Shown here: positions 13,877-22,773 of the stretch, one piece after another
Layout: each line of letters begins with the position of its first letter
Position numbering within the stretch: position 1 is the first letter of the stretch
NCBI GenBank assembly: GCA_965220505.1
Contig: CBDCQE010000001.1
Location: 496,001-560,000, forward strand
Length of the DNA stretch: 64,000 bases
From: Bin87 sp965220505
Lineage (GTDB): Bacteria > Chloroflexota > Dehalococcoidia > Lucifugimonadales > UBA3495
Reading direction: 5' to 3'
Position numbers and translations under genes: made by a program
Notes under the pieces: generated by a model
The model's input: only the letters and a program-made list of their open reading frames with translations
Database searches by the model: none
Told to the model about the DNA's origin: nothing

Positions 13877-15655
13877 ATGCTGCGCCGTGCATTGAATCGT
13901 TTCACCGGTCGGATACTCGTAGCGATGGCAACGATCATCGCGCTGATTGCCCTGGTGGCCTGTGGGGCCACTGCTCCCGCCGACAGCACCGAACCGGCGA
14001 GCGACAGCCCGGTGCCGGCACAACCAGCGGCGAGTTCGTCAGGCGACCCGGCGCCCACGGCGGTCCCGGCACAGGCGGCCGGCGCGCCGCAGACAGACGA
14101 CCGGGGGATCTACGGTGGAATCGTGCCGATGCACGACTACGCTTTTCCCAATCTGATCTGGCACCCTCACGAGTTTTCCAACCAGACCAAGAACATGTCC
14201 GGCATCTACAACGGGCTGCTGGAGTACGACGCCGAGACGGACGATCCTTACGACATCGTAGGTGACCTAGCCGAGAGCTGGGAGCTGCAACCCGATGGCG
14301 TGACGTACGTCTTCCATTTGCACCAGAACGCCGCCTGGCACAACGGGAACCCGGTTACGGCGGAAGACGTTGTGTACAGCATGGACAGCCTGGTGAACTC
14401 GGAGGCGAACCGTCCGCAGACCCTGATCATCGCGCCGTACTACTCACAGGGCAACGCCCGGGCGATTGACGATCACACGGTGGAGATCAAGACGAACAAC
14501 CCGGCGCCGGACTTCGTTCCCATGCTGGCGTCTGACGCGTTCAAGATGATGTCCAAGGCTTGGGGCGAGTCGGATGTCGACACCTCCAAGTGGGAGAACG
14601 GCATGGGATCGGGCCCGTTCATGCCGACTACCTTGGAAAAGGACGTATCCCTGTCGCTGGAGCGAAATCCGAACTACTGGAAAGAGGGTCTGCCGTACAT
14701 CGACGGGTCGATTCATTACTACATCGCGGACAAGGGAACGGCCATCGGTTCCTATCGGACCGGCCAGGTGCTAATGACGACGTGGCCGGTGACCAACCTG
14801 AGCAACACTGAGATCCTGGAGCTCCAGGAGTCCGAGGCGGACACCCTGGACGTCTACCTGATCCCCAACACGAGCCTGCTGGGGACGCTGATCAACACGA
14901 CCATTGAGCCGTTCAACGACGTCCGGGTGCGGCGGGCGATGCACCTGGCGGTGGACCGGGCCGAGTTCCGCGAGATCTTTGGCGGCGGCATAGCTCCCAT
15001 GGGAACTCCCTTCCCGCCGGAGACCTGGTTTGGCCGTGGGGAAGAAGAAGCCAGCCAGGTACCCGGTTTCCGCCTGGGACCCGAAGGCGGGAAGCACGCC
15101 GGAGACATCGAGGAAGCCCGGAGGCTGCTGGCGGAAGCCGGAGTGCCGGAAGGGTTCAAGGTCAACATCATGGCGCGGACGGCGGTGGAATACGTCGACC
15201 TGGCCCAATTGTTGGCCGACCAGTATCGCCGTTACCTGGGTTGGGATGCGACCGTGCAGCCCATCGACAGCGCGACCGGCATAACCCGCTACAAGGAACA
15301 GGACTACCAGATCGCGGCCCAAGGCACGGCGCTGCTGGTCGGCGAGCCCGACCCGATCATCGGCAAGATTTTCATGCCCGGCGGCCTCTGGATCCAGTGG
15401 TCCGGATGGGATGCGCCGCAAAAGTTCAAGGACTGGTTTGCGGCCCAAAGCCAGGAACTGGACCGGACCAAGCGGGCGGAGATCCTGCGGGAGATGGAAG
15501 ATTTCATCCTCAACGAGGACCCGGGTCCCCTGCTGGTCTACTACTGGAGCTTCCGTGACCAGGTGGTGAACAAGAAGATCCAAAACTACCACATGCCGGC
15601 CAGCATCTGGGTGCAGTTGAAGCACGAGCGGATCTGGTGCGACCCGGAATGCTGA
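13877..15655 (+). CDS. ABC transporter substrate-binding lipoprotein (SBP_bac_5 family)
   Basis: An extracytoplasmic binding protein of 592 aa for oligopeptides, dipeptides or similar solutes. The N terminus is a lipoprotein signal peptide: basic start, hydrophobic run, then LVACGA with the lipidated Cys near residue 33. A low-complexity Pro/Ala/Ser linker follows (about residues 36-75). The family-5 core appears as GLLEYDAETDDPYDIVGDLAESWELQPDGVTYVFHLHQNAAWHNG, then FNDVRVRRAMHLAVDRAEF and a long C-terminal lobe. It is the first gene of an operon with two permeases, downstream of a consensus promoter and tandem palindromes. The ligand cannot be assigned. Confidence 0.92.
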   Translation: MLRRALNRFTGRILVAMATIIALIALVACGATAPADSTEPASDSPVPAQPAASSSGDPAPTAVPAQAAGAPQTDDRGIYGGIVPMHDYAFPNLIWHPHEFSNQTKNMSGIYNGLLEYDAETDDPYDIVGDLAESWELQPDGVTYVFHLHQNAAWHNGNPVTAEDVVYSMDSLVNSEANRPQTLIIAPYYSQGNARAIDDHTVEIKTNNPAPDFVPMLASDAFKMMSKAWGESDVDTSKWENGMGSGPFMPTTLEKDVSLSLERNPNYWKEGLPYIDGSIHYYIADKGTAIGSYRTGQVLMTTWPVTNLSNTEILELQESEADTLDVYLIPNTSLLGTLINTTIEPFNDVRVRRAMHLAVDRAEFREIFGGGIAPMGTPFPPETWFGRGEEEASQVPGFRLGPEGGKHAGDIEEARRLLAEAGVPEGFKVNIMARTAVEYVDLAQLLADQYRRYLGWDATVQPIDSATGITRYKEQDYQIAAQGTALLVGEPDPIIGKIFMPGGLWIQWSGWDAPQKFKDWFAAQSQELDRTKRAEILREMEDFILNEDPGPLLVYYWSFRDQVVNKKIQNYHMPASIWVQLKHERIWCDPEC

Positions 15656-15744
15656 GGCAGCCGTAAAGGTTGGGATCACAGGAGGGCAGACTGAACACCG
15701 TTGGCCAACCGGCTTGGCGTTAGGCTACCTGGCGAGGAGACGCG

Positions 15745-16704
15745 ATGAACACCTACGTACTCAAGAGATTCATGCTCTTCGTGCCCACGCTGCTGCTGGT
15801 AACGCTGATGGTGTTCGCCCTGATGCGGCTGGTGCCGGGCGACCCGGCAGAGCTGCTGCTGATGGGATTCGAGGGCGACGGTCAGTACTCGCAGCAGCAA
15901 CTGGATGAGTTGCGGGCCAAGCTGGGAACGGACCGACCGCTGGCGATCCAATACTTGAGCTGGGTCTGGGGGATGCTCCGGGGGGATTTCGGCGTGTCGA
16001 TGTACTTTGACACGCCGATCTCGGAGGACCTGGGCGCCAAATTGCCAATCACGCTGGAATTGGCGGCCCTGGCATTGTTATTAGCGTTTGTGGTGGCGAT
16101 GCCGCTTGGGGTGTTATCCGCGGTCAGGCAGGACACCATCGCGGATTACGCCTCGCGGATTATCGCCATAGCGGGCGTAGCGATGCCGACATTCTGGATT
16201 GGCATCCTGGTGGTGTATTTCCTGGTGACTTGGTTCGACTGGTTGCCGCCGCTAGGCTACGCGGACCTGTGGAATAATCCATGGAAGAACCTGCAGCAGA
16301 TGGTCTTTCCGGCGGTGGCGCTGGGTTTCTACAACATGGCGCTGATTGCCCGGGTTACTAGATCGTCGATGCTGGAGGTGTTCCGCGAGGACTACATCCG
16401 CACGGCGCGGTCCAAGGGCCTACGTGAAGGGGCGGTCATCATCCGGCACGCGCTGAAGAACGCATTTCTGCCGATCCTGACCATATCGGGATGGCAGGTG
16501 GGGCGCCTGATTGCCGGCACCGTGGTTATCGAGACCATTTTCCTGGTGCCCGGTATGGGCCGGTTGCTGGTGGACAGCATCCTGCACCGGGACTACACGA
16601 TGATCCAGAGCATCGTGATGGTGATCGCGTTCATGGTGCTGGCGCTGAACCTGGTCGTTGACCTGCTGTATGCCTGGCTGGATCCGCGCATACGATATGA
16701 GTAG
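15745..16704 (+). CDS. ABC transporter permease (DppB/OppB type)
   Basis: Inner-membrane permease subunit of 319 aa with six predicted helices. The N-terminal FMLFVPTLLLVTLMVFALMRLVPGDPAE is the signature start of the DppB group. The EAA loop that contacts the ATPase reads RVTRSSMLEVFREDYIRTARSKGLREGAV (about residues 205-233). GAGGAGA precedes the ATG. The gap from the binding-protein gene is 89 nt with no terminator seen, so co-transcription is likely. Confidence 0.93.
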   Translation: MNTYVLKRFMLFVPTLLLVTLMVFALMRLVPGDPAELLLMGFEGDGQYSQQQLDELRAKLGTDRPLAIQYLSWVWGMLRGDFGVSMYFDTPISEDLGAKLPITLELAALALLLAFVVAMPLGVLSAVRQDTIADYASRIIAIAGVAMPTFWIGILVVYFLVTWFDWLPPLGYADLWNNPWKNLQQMVFPAVALGFYNMALIARVTRSSMLEVFREDYIRTARSKGLREGAVIIRHALKNAFLPILTISGWQVGRLIAGTVVIETIFLVPGMGRLLVDSILHRDYTMIQSIVMVIAFMVLALNLVVDLLYAWLDPRIRYE

Positions 16705-16755
16705 TGGAACTCGTCCCCGGCAATCAGACTCCGCAACGGCATAAGGAATAGGGAC

Positions 16756-17670
16756 ATGGCGCAGCAGACAACCGGTGTACTCGCCCCCACGGAACCTACC
16801 GGCGTGGGGATGCGGCCCAAGCGCACGTTCTGGGAAAACATCGTCAACTTCGCGCAGCAAAAGCCGCTGGGTGCGTTCGGAGCGGTGGTCGTGATCCTGC
16901 TGGTGTTCTTGGCTATATTTGCTCCGATAGTGGCCACAGACGACCCCCGGGAAACCAATGCCGCCTACCGGTTCAACCCGCCCAACGCCGACACCTGGCT
17001 TGGGGGCGACCAGATCGGGCGCGACGTGTACAGCCGGCTGGTCTACGGCACGCGGATTTCGCTGGTCGTGGGCCTGCTCAGTGTGTTTTTCGGGGTGACC
17101 ATTGGGGCGTTCATCGGGATCGTGAGTGGCTACTTTGGCGGTATCACCGACCTGGTGATCCAACGGATCATGGATGCGATGATGTCGTTCCCGGCGCTTA
17201 TCCTGGCGTTGGCGATCATGGCGATCCTGGGGGCGTCGGTGACCAACGTGGTCATCGCGCTCAGCGCGGTGTTCATCCCCGGGGCGGCACGGACAATCCG
17301 GTCGCAGGCGCTGAGCATCAAAGAGGTTGATTACGTGCTGGCAGCGCGAGCGGTCGGGGCCGGCGACTGGCGGATCATTCTGCGACACATGGCGCCCAAC
17401 TGCGCGGCAACATTCATCGTGCTGGCCAGCATATCGCTGGGCTGGGCGATCGTGGTGGAAGCGTCGCTGAGCTTCTTGGGGGTTGGGATCCCGCCGGACG
17501 TACCGTCGTGGGGCGGGATGCTCAACGGCGTCGCGCAGAACTCGCTGGACGTGGCGCCTTGGCTGGGCGTGTTCCCAGGATTGGCGATAGCGATCACGGT
17601 GTTTGCCGTCAACCTGCTGGGCGACGCGCTGCGGGACGTGCTGGACCCGAGGATGCGGGGAGCGAACTGA
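16756..17670 (+). CDS. ABC transporter permease (DppC/OppC type)
   Basis: Second permease of the importer, 304 aa. A cytoplasmic N-terminal segment precedes the first helix (GAFGAVVVILLVFLAIFAPIVA). The DppC hallmark TWLGGDQIGRDVYSRLVYGTRISL is present. The EAA-type loop reads RSQALSIKEVDYVLAARAVGAGDWRIILRHMAPN. The C terminus SFLGVGIPPDVPSWGGML and the final GDALRDVLDPRM are typical. It is the last gene before a terminator. The DppD/DppF-type ATPases normally found in such operons are missing here, so ATPases encoded elsewhere must serve this pair. Confidence 0.93.
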   Translation: MAQQTTGVLAPTEPTGVGMRPKRTFWENIVNFAQQKPLGAFGAVVVILLVFLAIFAPIVATDDPRETNAAYRFNPPNADTWLGGDQIGRDVYSRLVYGTRISLVVGLLSVFFGVTIGAFIGIVSGYFGGITDLVIQRIMDAMMSFPALILALAIMAILGASVTNVVIALSAVFIPGAARTIRSQALSIKEVDYVLAARAVGAGDWRIILRHMAPNCAATFIVLASISLGWAIVVEASLSFLGVGIPPDVPSWGGMLNGVAQNSLDVAPWLGVFPGLAIAITVFAVNLLGDALRDVLDPRMRGAN

Positions 17671-17700
17671 CGGCGCTTCCGCTTCCGTCCCGCTAGCAAT

Positions 17701-17727
17701 CAGGGGAGGGATCAGGTCCCTCCCCTG
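17701..17727 (+). terminator. Terminator after the ABC importer operon
   Basis: An 11-bp perfect stem (CAGGGGAGGGA at 17701-17711, complement at 17717-17727) with a 5-nt loop. The T-rich tail is short (TTG), so efficiency is uncertain. Confidence 0.65.
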
Positions 17728-17775
17728 TTGCGTTGGCAGCTTTCGCCGATGCGTCGCTTGGCGATAGAGGTGTGG

Positions 17776-17799
17776 GTTCCTGCTTGCGCAGGAACGACG
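17776..17799. repeat. REP-like hairpin repeat, copy 1
   Basis: GTTCCTGC-TTGC-GCAGGAAC is a perfect 8-bp stem with a TTGC loop, followed by GACG. It matches in plan, loop and flank the repeat at 18206-18233 and resembles those at 55739 and 55814. It lies between convergent genes. Confidence 0.55.
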
Positions 17800-17825
17800 G
17801 TAGTTGTTCCGGTGTCCAGCGCAGC

Positions 17826-18191
17826 CTACGATTCCGGGTAGGTTAGCTTCATCAGGACGTGGCGGCGGTTTTTGGTGTAGGGGCGCACGTGTTCGGGCCA
17901 GCGGCCGGCGTCGACGGCTTCAGCCCATTCCGGGCTGATGAGCACCTCGGGGCTTTCGATCTGGTACACCGCGTGGTGCTTGGGCGTGCCGGGGATCTCG
18001 ATTTCCTGGACCTGTCCGCCCATGGCCATGAGAAGGCGTTGAGTTTCGTAGCGGGTTACGCCGACGACGCCCGGCGTCTGGTTGAGCAGGGGGCAGTGCT
18101 CGGTGTTGTACACCTCGTTGAAAAGGGCTTCGCGGTCGGCGTCGATGTCCATGCTGGCGATGAACAGGTACTTCGAATGCAGGTCGGCCAT
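17826..18191 (-). CDS. Hypothetical protein, probable dimeric alpha/beta-barrel fold
   Basis: A 121-aa soluble protein that I cannot name. The opening KYLFIASMDIDADREALFNEVYNTEHCPLLNQTPGVVGVTRYE has the beta-alpha-beta pattern, with a Y/N-x-EH and PG pair, seen in EthD-, Dabb- and DUF4286-like dimeric ferredoxin-fold proteins. The later HHAVYQIESPEVLISPEWAEAV and a beta end follow the same fold. Such proteins are small oxygenases or decarboxylases, or are non-catalytic. It stands alone on the minus strand and is flanked on both sides by similar hairpin repeats. The start is the first ATG. Confidence 0.6.
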   Translation of the reverse strand: MADLHSKYLFIASMDIDADREALFNEVYNTEHCPLLNQTPGVVGVTRYETQRLLMAMGGQVQEIEIPGTPKHHAVYQIESPEVLISPEWAEAVDAGRWPEHVRPYTKNRRHVLMKLTYPES

Positions 18192-18205
18192 GGTGGTACC
18201 TCCGA

Positions 18206-18233
18206 CTGGATTCCGGCTTGCGCCGGACTGACG
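18206..18233. repeat. REP-like hairpin repeat, copy 2
   Basis: TCCGGC-TTGC-GCCGGA, with CTGGAT before it and CTGACGG after it. It has the same orientation, loop and flanks as the copy at 17776, so the two bracket the gene between them. Confidence 0.55.
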
Positions 18234-18244
18234 GTTTCAAGAAA

Positions 18245-18919
18245 TCAGTGGGATTGGTGCAGCATCTGGGCGGCGATGGCCCAGTCCGAGCGCGCGGCGA
18301 CCATGTTGCCCAGATTGGAGTGAGCCTTGCCGCGGGCCACATAGGCCTCCGTGTAGCGATCGTTCAATGCGATTGCCGCATTGAATTCGTCGATAGCGGC
18401 CCGGTTGTCTCCGGCGTCGCGCAGGGCCAGGCCGCGCCAGTAGTGAGCCATTGGATCGTCCGGCTGGTGTTGCAGCGCCCGGTTCAAGTCTGCTGCGGCT
18501 TCGACTAGGAAGCCCAACTTGTAGCGAGCGATACCCCGGGTTCGCCACGCTCGGGGCAGCGCGTCATTGAGTTCCAGAGCCCGGGAGGCATCGGACACGG
18601 CGGCTGACCAGTCGGAACGGTCCAAGTGGATTGCGCTTCGGTCGAGCCAGGCGTCGGCCATGTTCGGGTCCAGGGCGATGGCGGCGTCCAACTCCGCCAT
18701 CGCGGCTTCGGCCCGCCCCAGCATCGACAGGGATCGACCACGGAGCCAACGGACCGCAGAATCGTCCGGGGTCGCGAGGAAAGCGAGGTCGAGATCGGCC
18801 AGAGCGGCGCGCATATCGCCGTTAGCGAGGTGCGTTTCGGCGGTCCGCACGTGCTCCGTCACGGACGAGGAGCGGTTCCGGTCGGCGCGTTGCATCGGCT
18901 TGGCGTCAAAATAAGGCAC
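18245..18919 (-). CDS. Tetratricopeptide repeat protein
   Basis: A 224-aa protein made almost entirely of TPR helices. At least five 34-residue units can be seen, with the W/L-G-Y/F-A-P spacing: for example AEAAMAELDAAIALDPNMADAWLDRSAIHLD, WSAAVSDASRALELNDALPRAWRTRGIARYKLG and LVEAAADLNRALQHQPDDPMAHYWRGLALRDAG. There is no signal peptide or catalytic domain, so it is presumably a scaffold or adaptor in the cytoplasm. The start may be the second Met (residue 8). It follows a ThDP enzyme gene on the same strand, with a 44-nt gap. Confidence 0.85.
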   Translation of the reverse strand: MPYFDAKPMQRADRNRSSSVTEHVRTAETHLANGDMRAALADLDLAFLATPDDSAVRWLRGRSLSMLGRAEAAMAELDAAIALDPNMADAWLDRSAIHLDRSDWSAAVSDASRALELNDALPRAWRTRGIARYKLGFLVEAAADLNRALQHQPDDPMAHYWRGLALRDAGDNRAAIDEFNAAIALNDRYTEAYVARGKAHSNLGNMVAARSDWAIAAQMLHQSH

Positions 18920-18963
18920 GGGGCGACCGGTTTAGGCCGCCCCCGGATGGGTGTGACAATGGA

Positions 18964-20610
18964 TCAGAAGGCGCGGCGGTGAGAGTAGTTGATCTCCGCG
19001 TTGGTGATGAACTCGAGGAGAACCGCGTTGCCGTTCTCGTTCTGCTGACGGGCGCGCTGGAACGCCGGGATGATCTCGTTGGGGTTGGTGACGCGCTCAG
19101 CGTAGCCGCCCATGGCGCGGCCCATGTCCGCGTAGTTGCCGCCAAGGTCGCGGGTGCTGTAGAGCTCGTGGGAGCGCTGCATGGCGTTGGTTTCCACGGC
19201 CATGGTGGAGTTGTTCAGGACGACGGTGGTGATGGGGACGTTGCTGCGGACGGCGGTCTCGAAGTCGAGACCGACCATGCCAAAGGCGGCGTCTCCCATA
19301 AAGTTGACGCACATCTTGTCCGGGTCGGCCAGCTTGGCGCCGATCACCAGGCCCAGGCCGGTGCCGAGGCCGTGGGACTTCCCCCAGCCCAGGTAGGTGC
19401 GCGGGCCGCCGGACCGGTAGAACGGCGTGATCTGGTCGCGCGGGCTGCCGGAGTCGTGGGTGATGATGGCCTCGCTGGACGGAACGGCCTTCTGGAAGTC
19501 GGTGATGACGCGATAAGGGTTGACCAGCGGGCCGGCGTCGGTGGTCTTGTGCTCCCACTCGGCCAGCCAGGCGTTGCGGACGGTCTCGATTTCGCCGGTG
19601 ATCTCGGCGTTGTTGCGGCGGCTGTCGCCGACGATCTCGCGGCAGGCCTCGATCATTTGGCGCAGGGCCAGCTTGGAGTCGCCAATGAGCGGGAACTGGA
19701 TGTCGTAGTCCTTGTTGATGTCCCTTGGGTCGTTGGTGTTCTGGATCAGCGTCTTGCCGGCGGGCAGGTTCATAGACATGCCATGCTTGGTGAAGCTGGA
19801 ACCGACGCCGAAGATGACGTCGGAGCGGCGCACGAAGTGGTACACCGTGCCGGACATCACGCCGGACCCGCTGCCCAGGGCCAGGGGATGCAACTCGGGG
19901 AAGCCGCTCTTGCCCAGGAGGGTGGTCATCACGGGAACGGACAAGAGTTCGGCGAGTTCGACCAGTTCGTCGGTGGCCTCGGCGTACATCACGCCCTGGC
20001 CGGCGTGGATTACCGGGTACGTGGCGGAGCACAGGGCGCGGGCAGCAGCCTCAACGTCGTCGGGGTCGGCCTGGGAAGCGGAACGGCGGACGTTACCGCC
20101 CCAGTAGAATGCTTCCTCGGAGACTTCTTCCAAGGCCACGTCGGCCGGGATTTCGACCATGGACGGGCCGGGGCGTCCGGTGTACAGGGCGTTGACGGCG
20201 CGACGCATCACCTGGCTGGTGCTGCCGGAAAGGTTGAGCCTTTCGAGGTGCTTGGTGACGCTGGCGAAGCTCTCGATGGAGTCGAACATGGGGAACACGC
20301 CCTGCCGCTCGCGGGGATGGCCCAGCGGTAACAGGAGGATGGGAACCGAGTCGGAGAAGGACGTGGCGACGCCGGAATAGGCGTTTTCGGCGCCAGGGCC
20401 GTACTGCATAGCGAACACGCCTGGGGGCCGGCCGTTGGTGATCCGGCTGTACCCGTCGGCGATACCGACGCCGACGCGCTCCTGACGGCAGATGATGGGT
20501 CGTATGCCGGCGGCGGCGCAGGCCTCGATAACCGGGGTGGTGGGGAAGCAGGACAGGTACTGGACGCCTTCCCGCTTGAGAATTTCGGCGATGGCATCGA
20601 TAGTTTGCAC
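18964..20610 (-). CDS. Thiamine-diphosphate-dependent enzyme (acetolactate synthase-like)
   Basis: A 548-aa member of the pyruvate-oxidase/acetolactate-synthase group. The N-terminal PYR domain has the ThDP-activating Glu in CRQERVGVGIADGYSR (about residue 44). A central Rossmann-like domain follows. The C-terminal PP domain has GDAAFGMVGLDFETAVRSNVPITTVVLNNS (about residue 445), the ThDP/Mg motif, with the usual GDG read as GDA. The substrate is unknown. The gene is not next to ilvN or a CoA ligase, so true acetolactate synthase is doubtful; a 2-oxoacid or oxalyl-type decarboxylase is equally possible. The thi operon in the same window supplies the cofactor. Confidence 0.85.
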   Translation of the reverse strand: MQTIDAIAEILKREGVQYLSCFPTTPVIEACAAAGIRPIICRQERVGVGIADGYSRITNGRPPGVFAMQYGPGAENAYSGVATSFSDSVPILLLPLGHPRERQGVFPMFDSIESFASVTKHLERLNLSGSTSQVMRRAVNALYTGRPGPSMVEIPADVALEEVSEEAFYWGGNVRRSASQADPDDVEAAARALCSATYPVIHAGQGVMYAEATDELVELAELLSVPVMTTLLGKSGFPELHPLALGSGSGVMSGTVYHFVRRSDVIFGVGSSFTKHGMSMNLPAGKTLIQNTNDPRDINKDYDIQFPLIGDSKLALRQMIEACREIVGDSRRNNAEITGEIETVRNAWLAEWEHKTTDAGPLVNPYRVITDFQKAVPSSEAIITHDSGSPRDQITPFYRSGGPRTYLGWGKSHGLGTGLGLVIGAKLADPDKMCVNFMGDAAFGMVGLDFETAVRSNVPITTVVLNNSTMAVETNAMQRSHELYSTRDLGGNYADMGRAMGGYAERVTNPNEIIPAFQRARQQNENGNAVLLEFITNAEINYSHRRAF

Positions 20611-20678
20611 GGTGTTACCTCAGCATGGATTGTGTGATGGCGATGCGGGACTACGCGGCGCGCTGTCCGCATCGAGGA

Positions 20679-21365
20679 TTATTCGGCATCCGATTCGGGA
20701 CCGACCATGCCGGACCAAAAACCGGACACCGGGAAAGAGACATCGGGGAACGCCAGCGGGCTCACGGAGTCGCCGGCTCGGAATTGGCGGACCGTTTGGT
20801 ACTGTTCGCCCACCGGATCGGTGTGGACGTAGACCCCGTACTCTCTGAGGTTGACGATCCAAACTTCGGGGATGCCAGCGGTGGCATAGGCGGCCAATTT
20901 TCCGCCCTGGTCGTAGTTCAGCGAACTGTAGGAAACCTCGATGATGAACAGGATGTCGGTTGGCGTGGCCGGGGACAAATGGTAATTCGGTCGATGGCGG
21001 AGGATAGCGAAATCGGGTTGCGGTTCGCTGAGCTGGTTGATGCGGACGGAACCCTGGACCCTTATCCGCGCCCTTCCACGCAGCGTGCCAAACATCAGAT
21101 CGCTGATGCAATCGGTCGAGTCATTATGCGTAGTCCCGATGGGGGCCATTTCGACGATCTCTCCGTTCAGCAGCTCGATGGGCTCGAATTCGGACAGGAT
21201 GCCGGCCGTCCCCATGGATTGGTACTGGTCCGCGGTGAATCGATAGCTGCCGCTGAGAACCGCTTCGCGGTCCTGCCGGCCCAGAATGCCCGCAGAAACC
21301 ATGGCGCGGAATTCGGCGGAACAGAAAGTGCGGAGATCGTATGTACGGTTGGTTGTAGTGACCAT
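20679..21365 (-). CDS. Uma2-family restriction-endonuclease-like protein
   Basis: A 228-aa protein of the Uma2 (DUF820) family, a PD-(D/E)XK nuclease fold that is very common in Chloroflexota and Cyanobacteria. The signature elements are ELLNGEIVEMAPIGTTHN (first acidic strand), EPQPDFAILR (catalytic Asp), DILFIIEVSYSSLNYDQGGKLAAYATAGIPEVWIVNL (the E-x-K-like core with IEVS and K), and a short beta tail. The frame runs 123 codons further upstream without family similarity, so the ATG at 21365 is preferred. The cellular role of these proteins is not established. Confidence 0.82.
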   Translation of the reverse strand: MVTTTNRTYDLRTFCSAEFRAMVSAGILGRQDREAVLSGSYRFTADQYQSMGTAGILSEFEPIELLNGEIVEMAPIGTTHNDSTDCISDLMFGTLRGRARIRVQGSVRINQLSEPQPDFAILRHRPNYHLSPATPTDILFIIEVSYSSLNYDQGGKLAAYATAGIPEVWIVNLREYGVYVHTDPVGEQYQTVRQFRAGDSVSPLAFPDVSFPVSGFWSGMVGPESDAE

Positions 21366-21545
21366 GTTGGCTAGTCTGCGAAGATTGCTCAATCCAAGGG
21401 GAATTGTAGCATTCGGCAAATACTCGCCCCGGACTAGTGCGAGTATAACATCCGGTGGAATCGCATTCGGCAGGAGGCCAGTGGACAACCCCGGATGACC
21501 GTGACGTTGCCATTCCGTTTGTGCGGCGTTGGCAATGGGGCTAGA

Positions 21546-22772
21546 ATGATTGCCGAACTCGCAGGGGGTCTTATTTTGAGTAACGGAGCGCTGGCCGGTG
21601 TCAAGGTGATTGATCTGACGCACCATATCGCTGGCCCTTACGCCACCAAGTTGTTGGCCGACTTTGGGGCCGACGTTTTGAAAATCGAGCGGCCCGGAGG
21701 GGACCCGGCGCGGCGTCTCCCGCCGTTCTACCACGACGAGCCGGGCAGCGAGAAAAGCCTGCCGTTTCTCTACCTGAACACCAACAAGCGCAGCGTCACG
21801 ATCAACCTTAAATCGGAGACCGGGCGCGGCATCCTGATGGACCTGCTGGCCGACGCGGATGCGGTAGTGGAAAACTTCGCGCCGCGCGTGATGCCGTCGC
21901 TGGGCCTGGACGCTGACACGTTGCGAAAACGCAACCCTAAGCTGGTGGTAGCGTCGGTTTCAAACTTCGGGCAGAGCGGGCCGTGGCGTGATTTTCGAGC
22001 CACGGAGATCGTCGAATATGCGCTGGGCGGGCTGATGTACATCTTCGGGGCGTACGACCGGGAGCCGCTGAAGCACGCGCTGAACCAGGCCCAGTTCAAG
22101 GCCGGCACCAACCTGGCGTCCGGAACATTGATGGCGCTTTATCACCAGCGGTTGACGGGTCAGGGTCAGCGGGTCGACGTGTCGATACAGGAGAGCATTG
22201 CGTCGGCGCTGCGGGACGTGACCAACAACTACACCTACACGGGGGCCGTGCGGCGTCGGCAGCCCAACCACACGGGCGACCTGACCCGGCTGCGCGCCGT
22301 GTCCGACGGGTACGTGCTGCCTAACCCCGGTATGGGGGCGACGCTGGACTGGAAGGTGTTGGTGGATTTCCTGGAGGCGCCCGAACTGGACGACGAGCGG
22401 TTCGATAACGCTTCGGCGCGGCTGGAAAATGCGGAGGCGCTGGGCGACATCCTGGACCAGATCTTCGCCACCAAGCACAAGCAGGAAATCTTCTACGCGG
22501 CCCACCAGAAGCGGTTCATCTACGGCGTGATCGATTCTCCGGAGGAGACGATCGACAACCCGCAGATCCAGGCGCGGGGTTACTACGTGCCGGTGGAACA
22601 CCCTGGGCTAGGCGAGATCACGTTTCCCGGGGCTCCGTTCCTGATGTCGGGCTCACCGTGGGCGGTGAGGGAGGCGGCGCCCAAACTGGGGGAGCATAAC
22701 GGCGAGGTGCTGGGCGACATGGGGTACGGCCCACAAGACCTGGCCTGGCTACGGGCTTCGGAGGTGATCTGA
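21546..22772 (+). CDS. CoA-transferase family III (CaiB/BaiF type), copy 1
   Basis: A family III CoA-transferase of about 409 aa, which moves CoA between acids by way of mixed anhydride/thioester intermediates. The start of the fold, LAGVKVIDLTHHIAGPYATKLLADFGADVLKIERPGGDPAR, is typical. The catalytic Asp should be the one in the ATEIVEYALGGLM or DVSIQES region, but I could not fix it. There is a choice of start: the ATG at 21546, or TTG at 21576 with an excellent GCAGGGGG site 7 nt ahead, which would put LAGVKVIDL near the N terminus as in homologues. It ends 1 nt before the next CaiB-type gene. The pair may form a heterodimer or use different substrates. Confidence 0.88.
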   Translation: MIAELAGGLILSNGALAGVKVIDLTHHIAGPYATKLLADFGADVLKIERPGGDPARRLPPFYHDEPGSEKSLPFLYLNTNKRSVTINLKSETGRGILMDLLADADAVVENFAPRVMPSLGLDADTLRKRNPKLVVASVSNFGQSGPWRDFRATEIVEYALGGLMYIFGAYDREPLKHALNQAQFKAGTNLASGTLMALYHQRLTGQGQRVDVSIQESIASALRDVTNNYTYTGAVRRRQPNHTGDLTRLRAVSDGYVLPNPGMGATLDWKVLVDFLEAPELDDERFDNASARLENAEALGDILDQIFATKHKQEIFYAAHQKRFIYGVIDSPEETIDNPQIQARGYYVPVEHPGLGEITFPGAPFLMSGSPWAVREAAPKLGEHNGEVLGDMGYGPQDLAWLRASEVI

Positions 22773-22773
22773 C

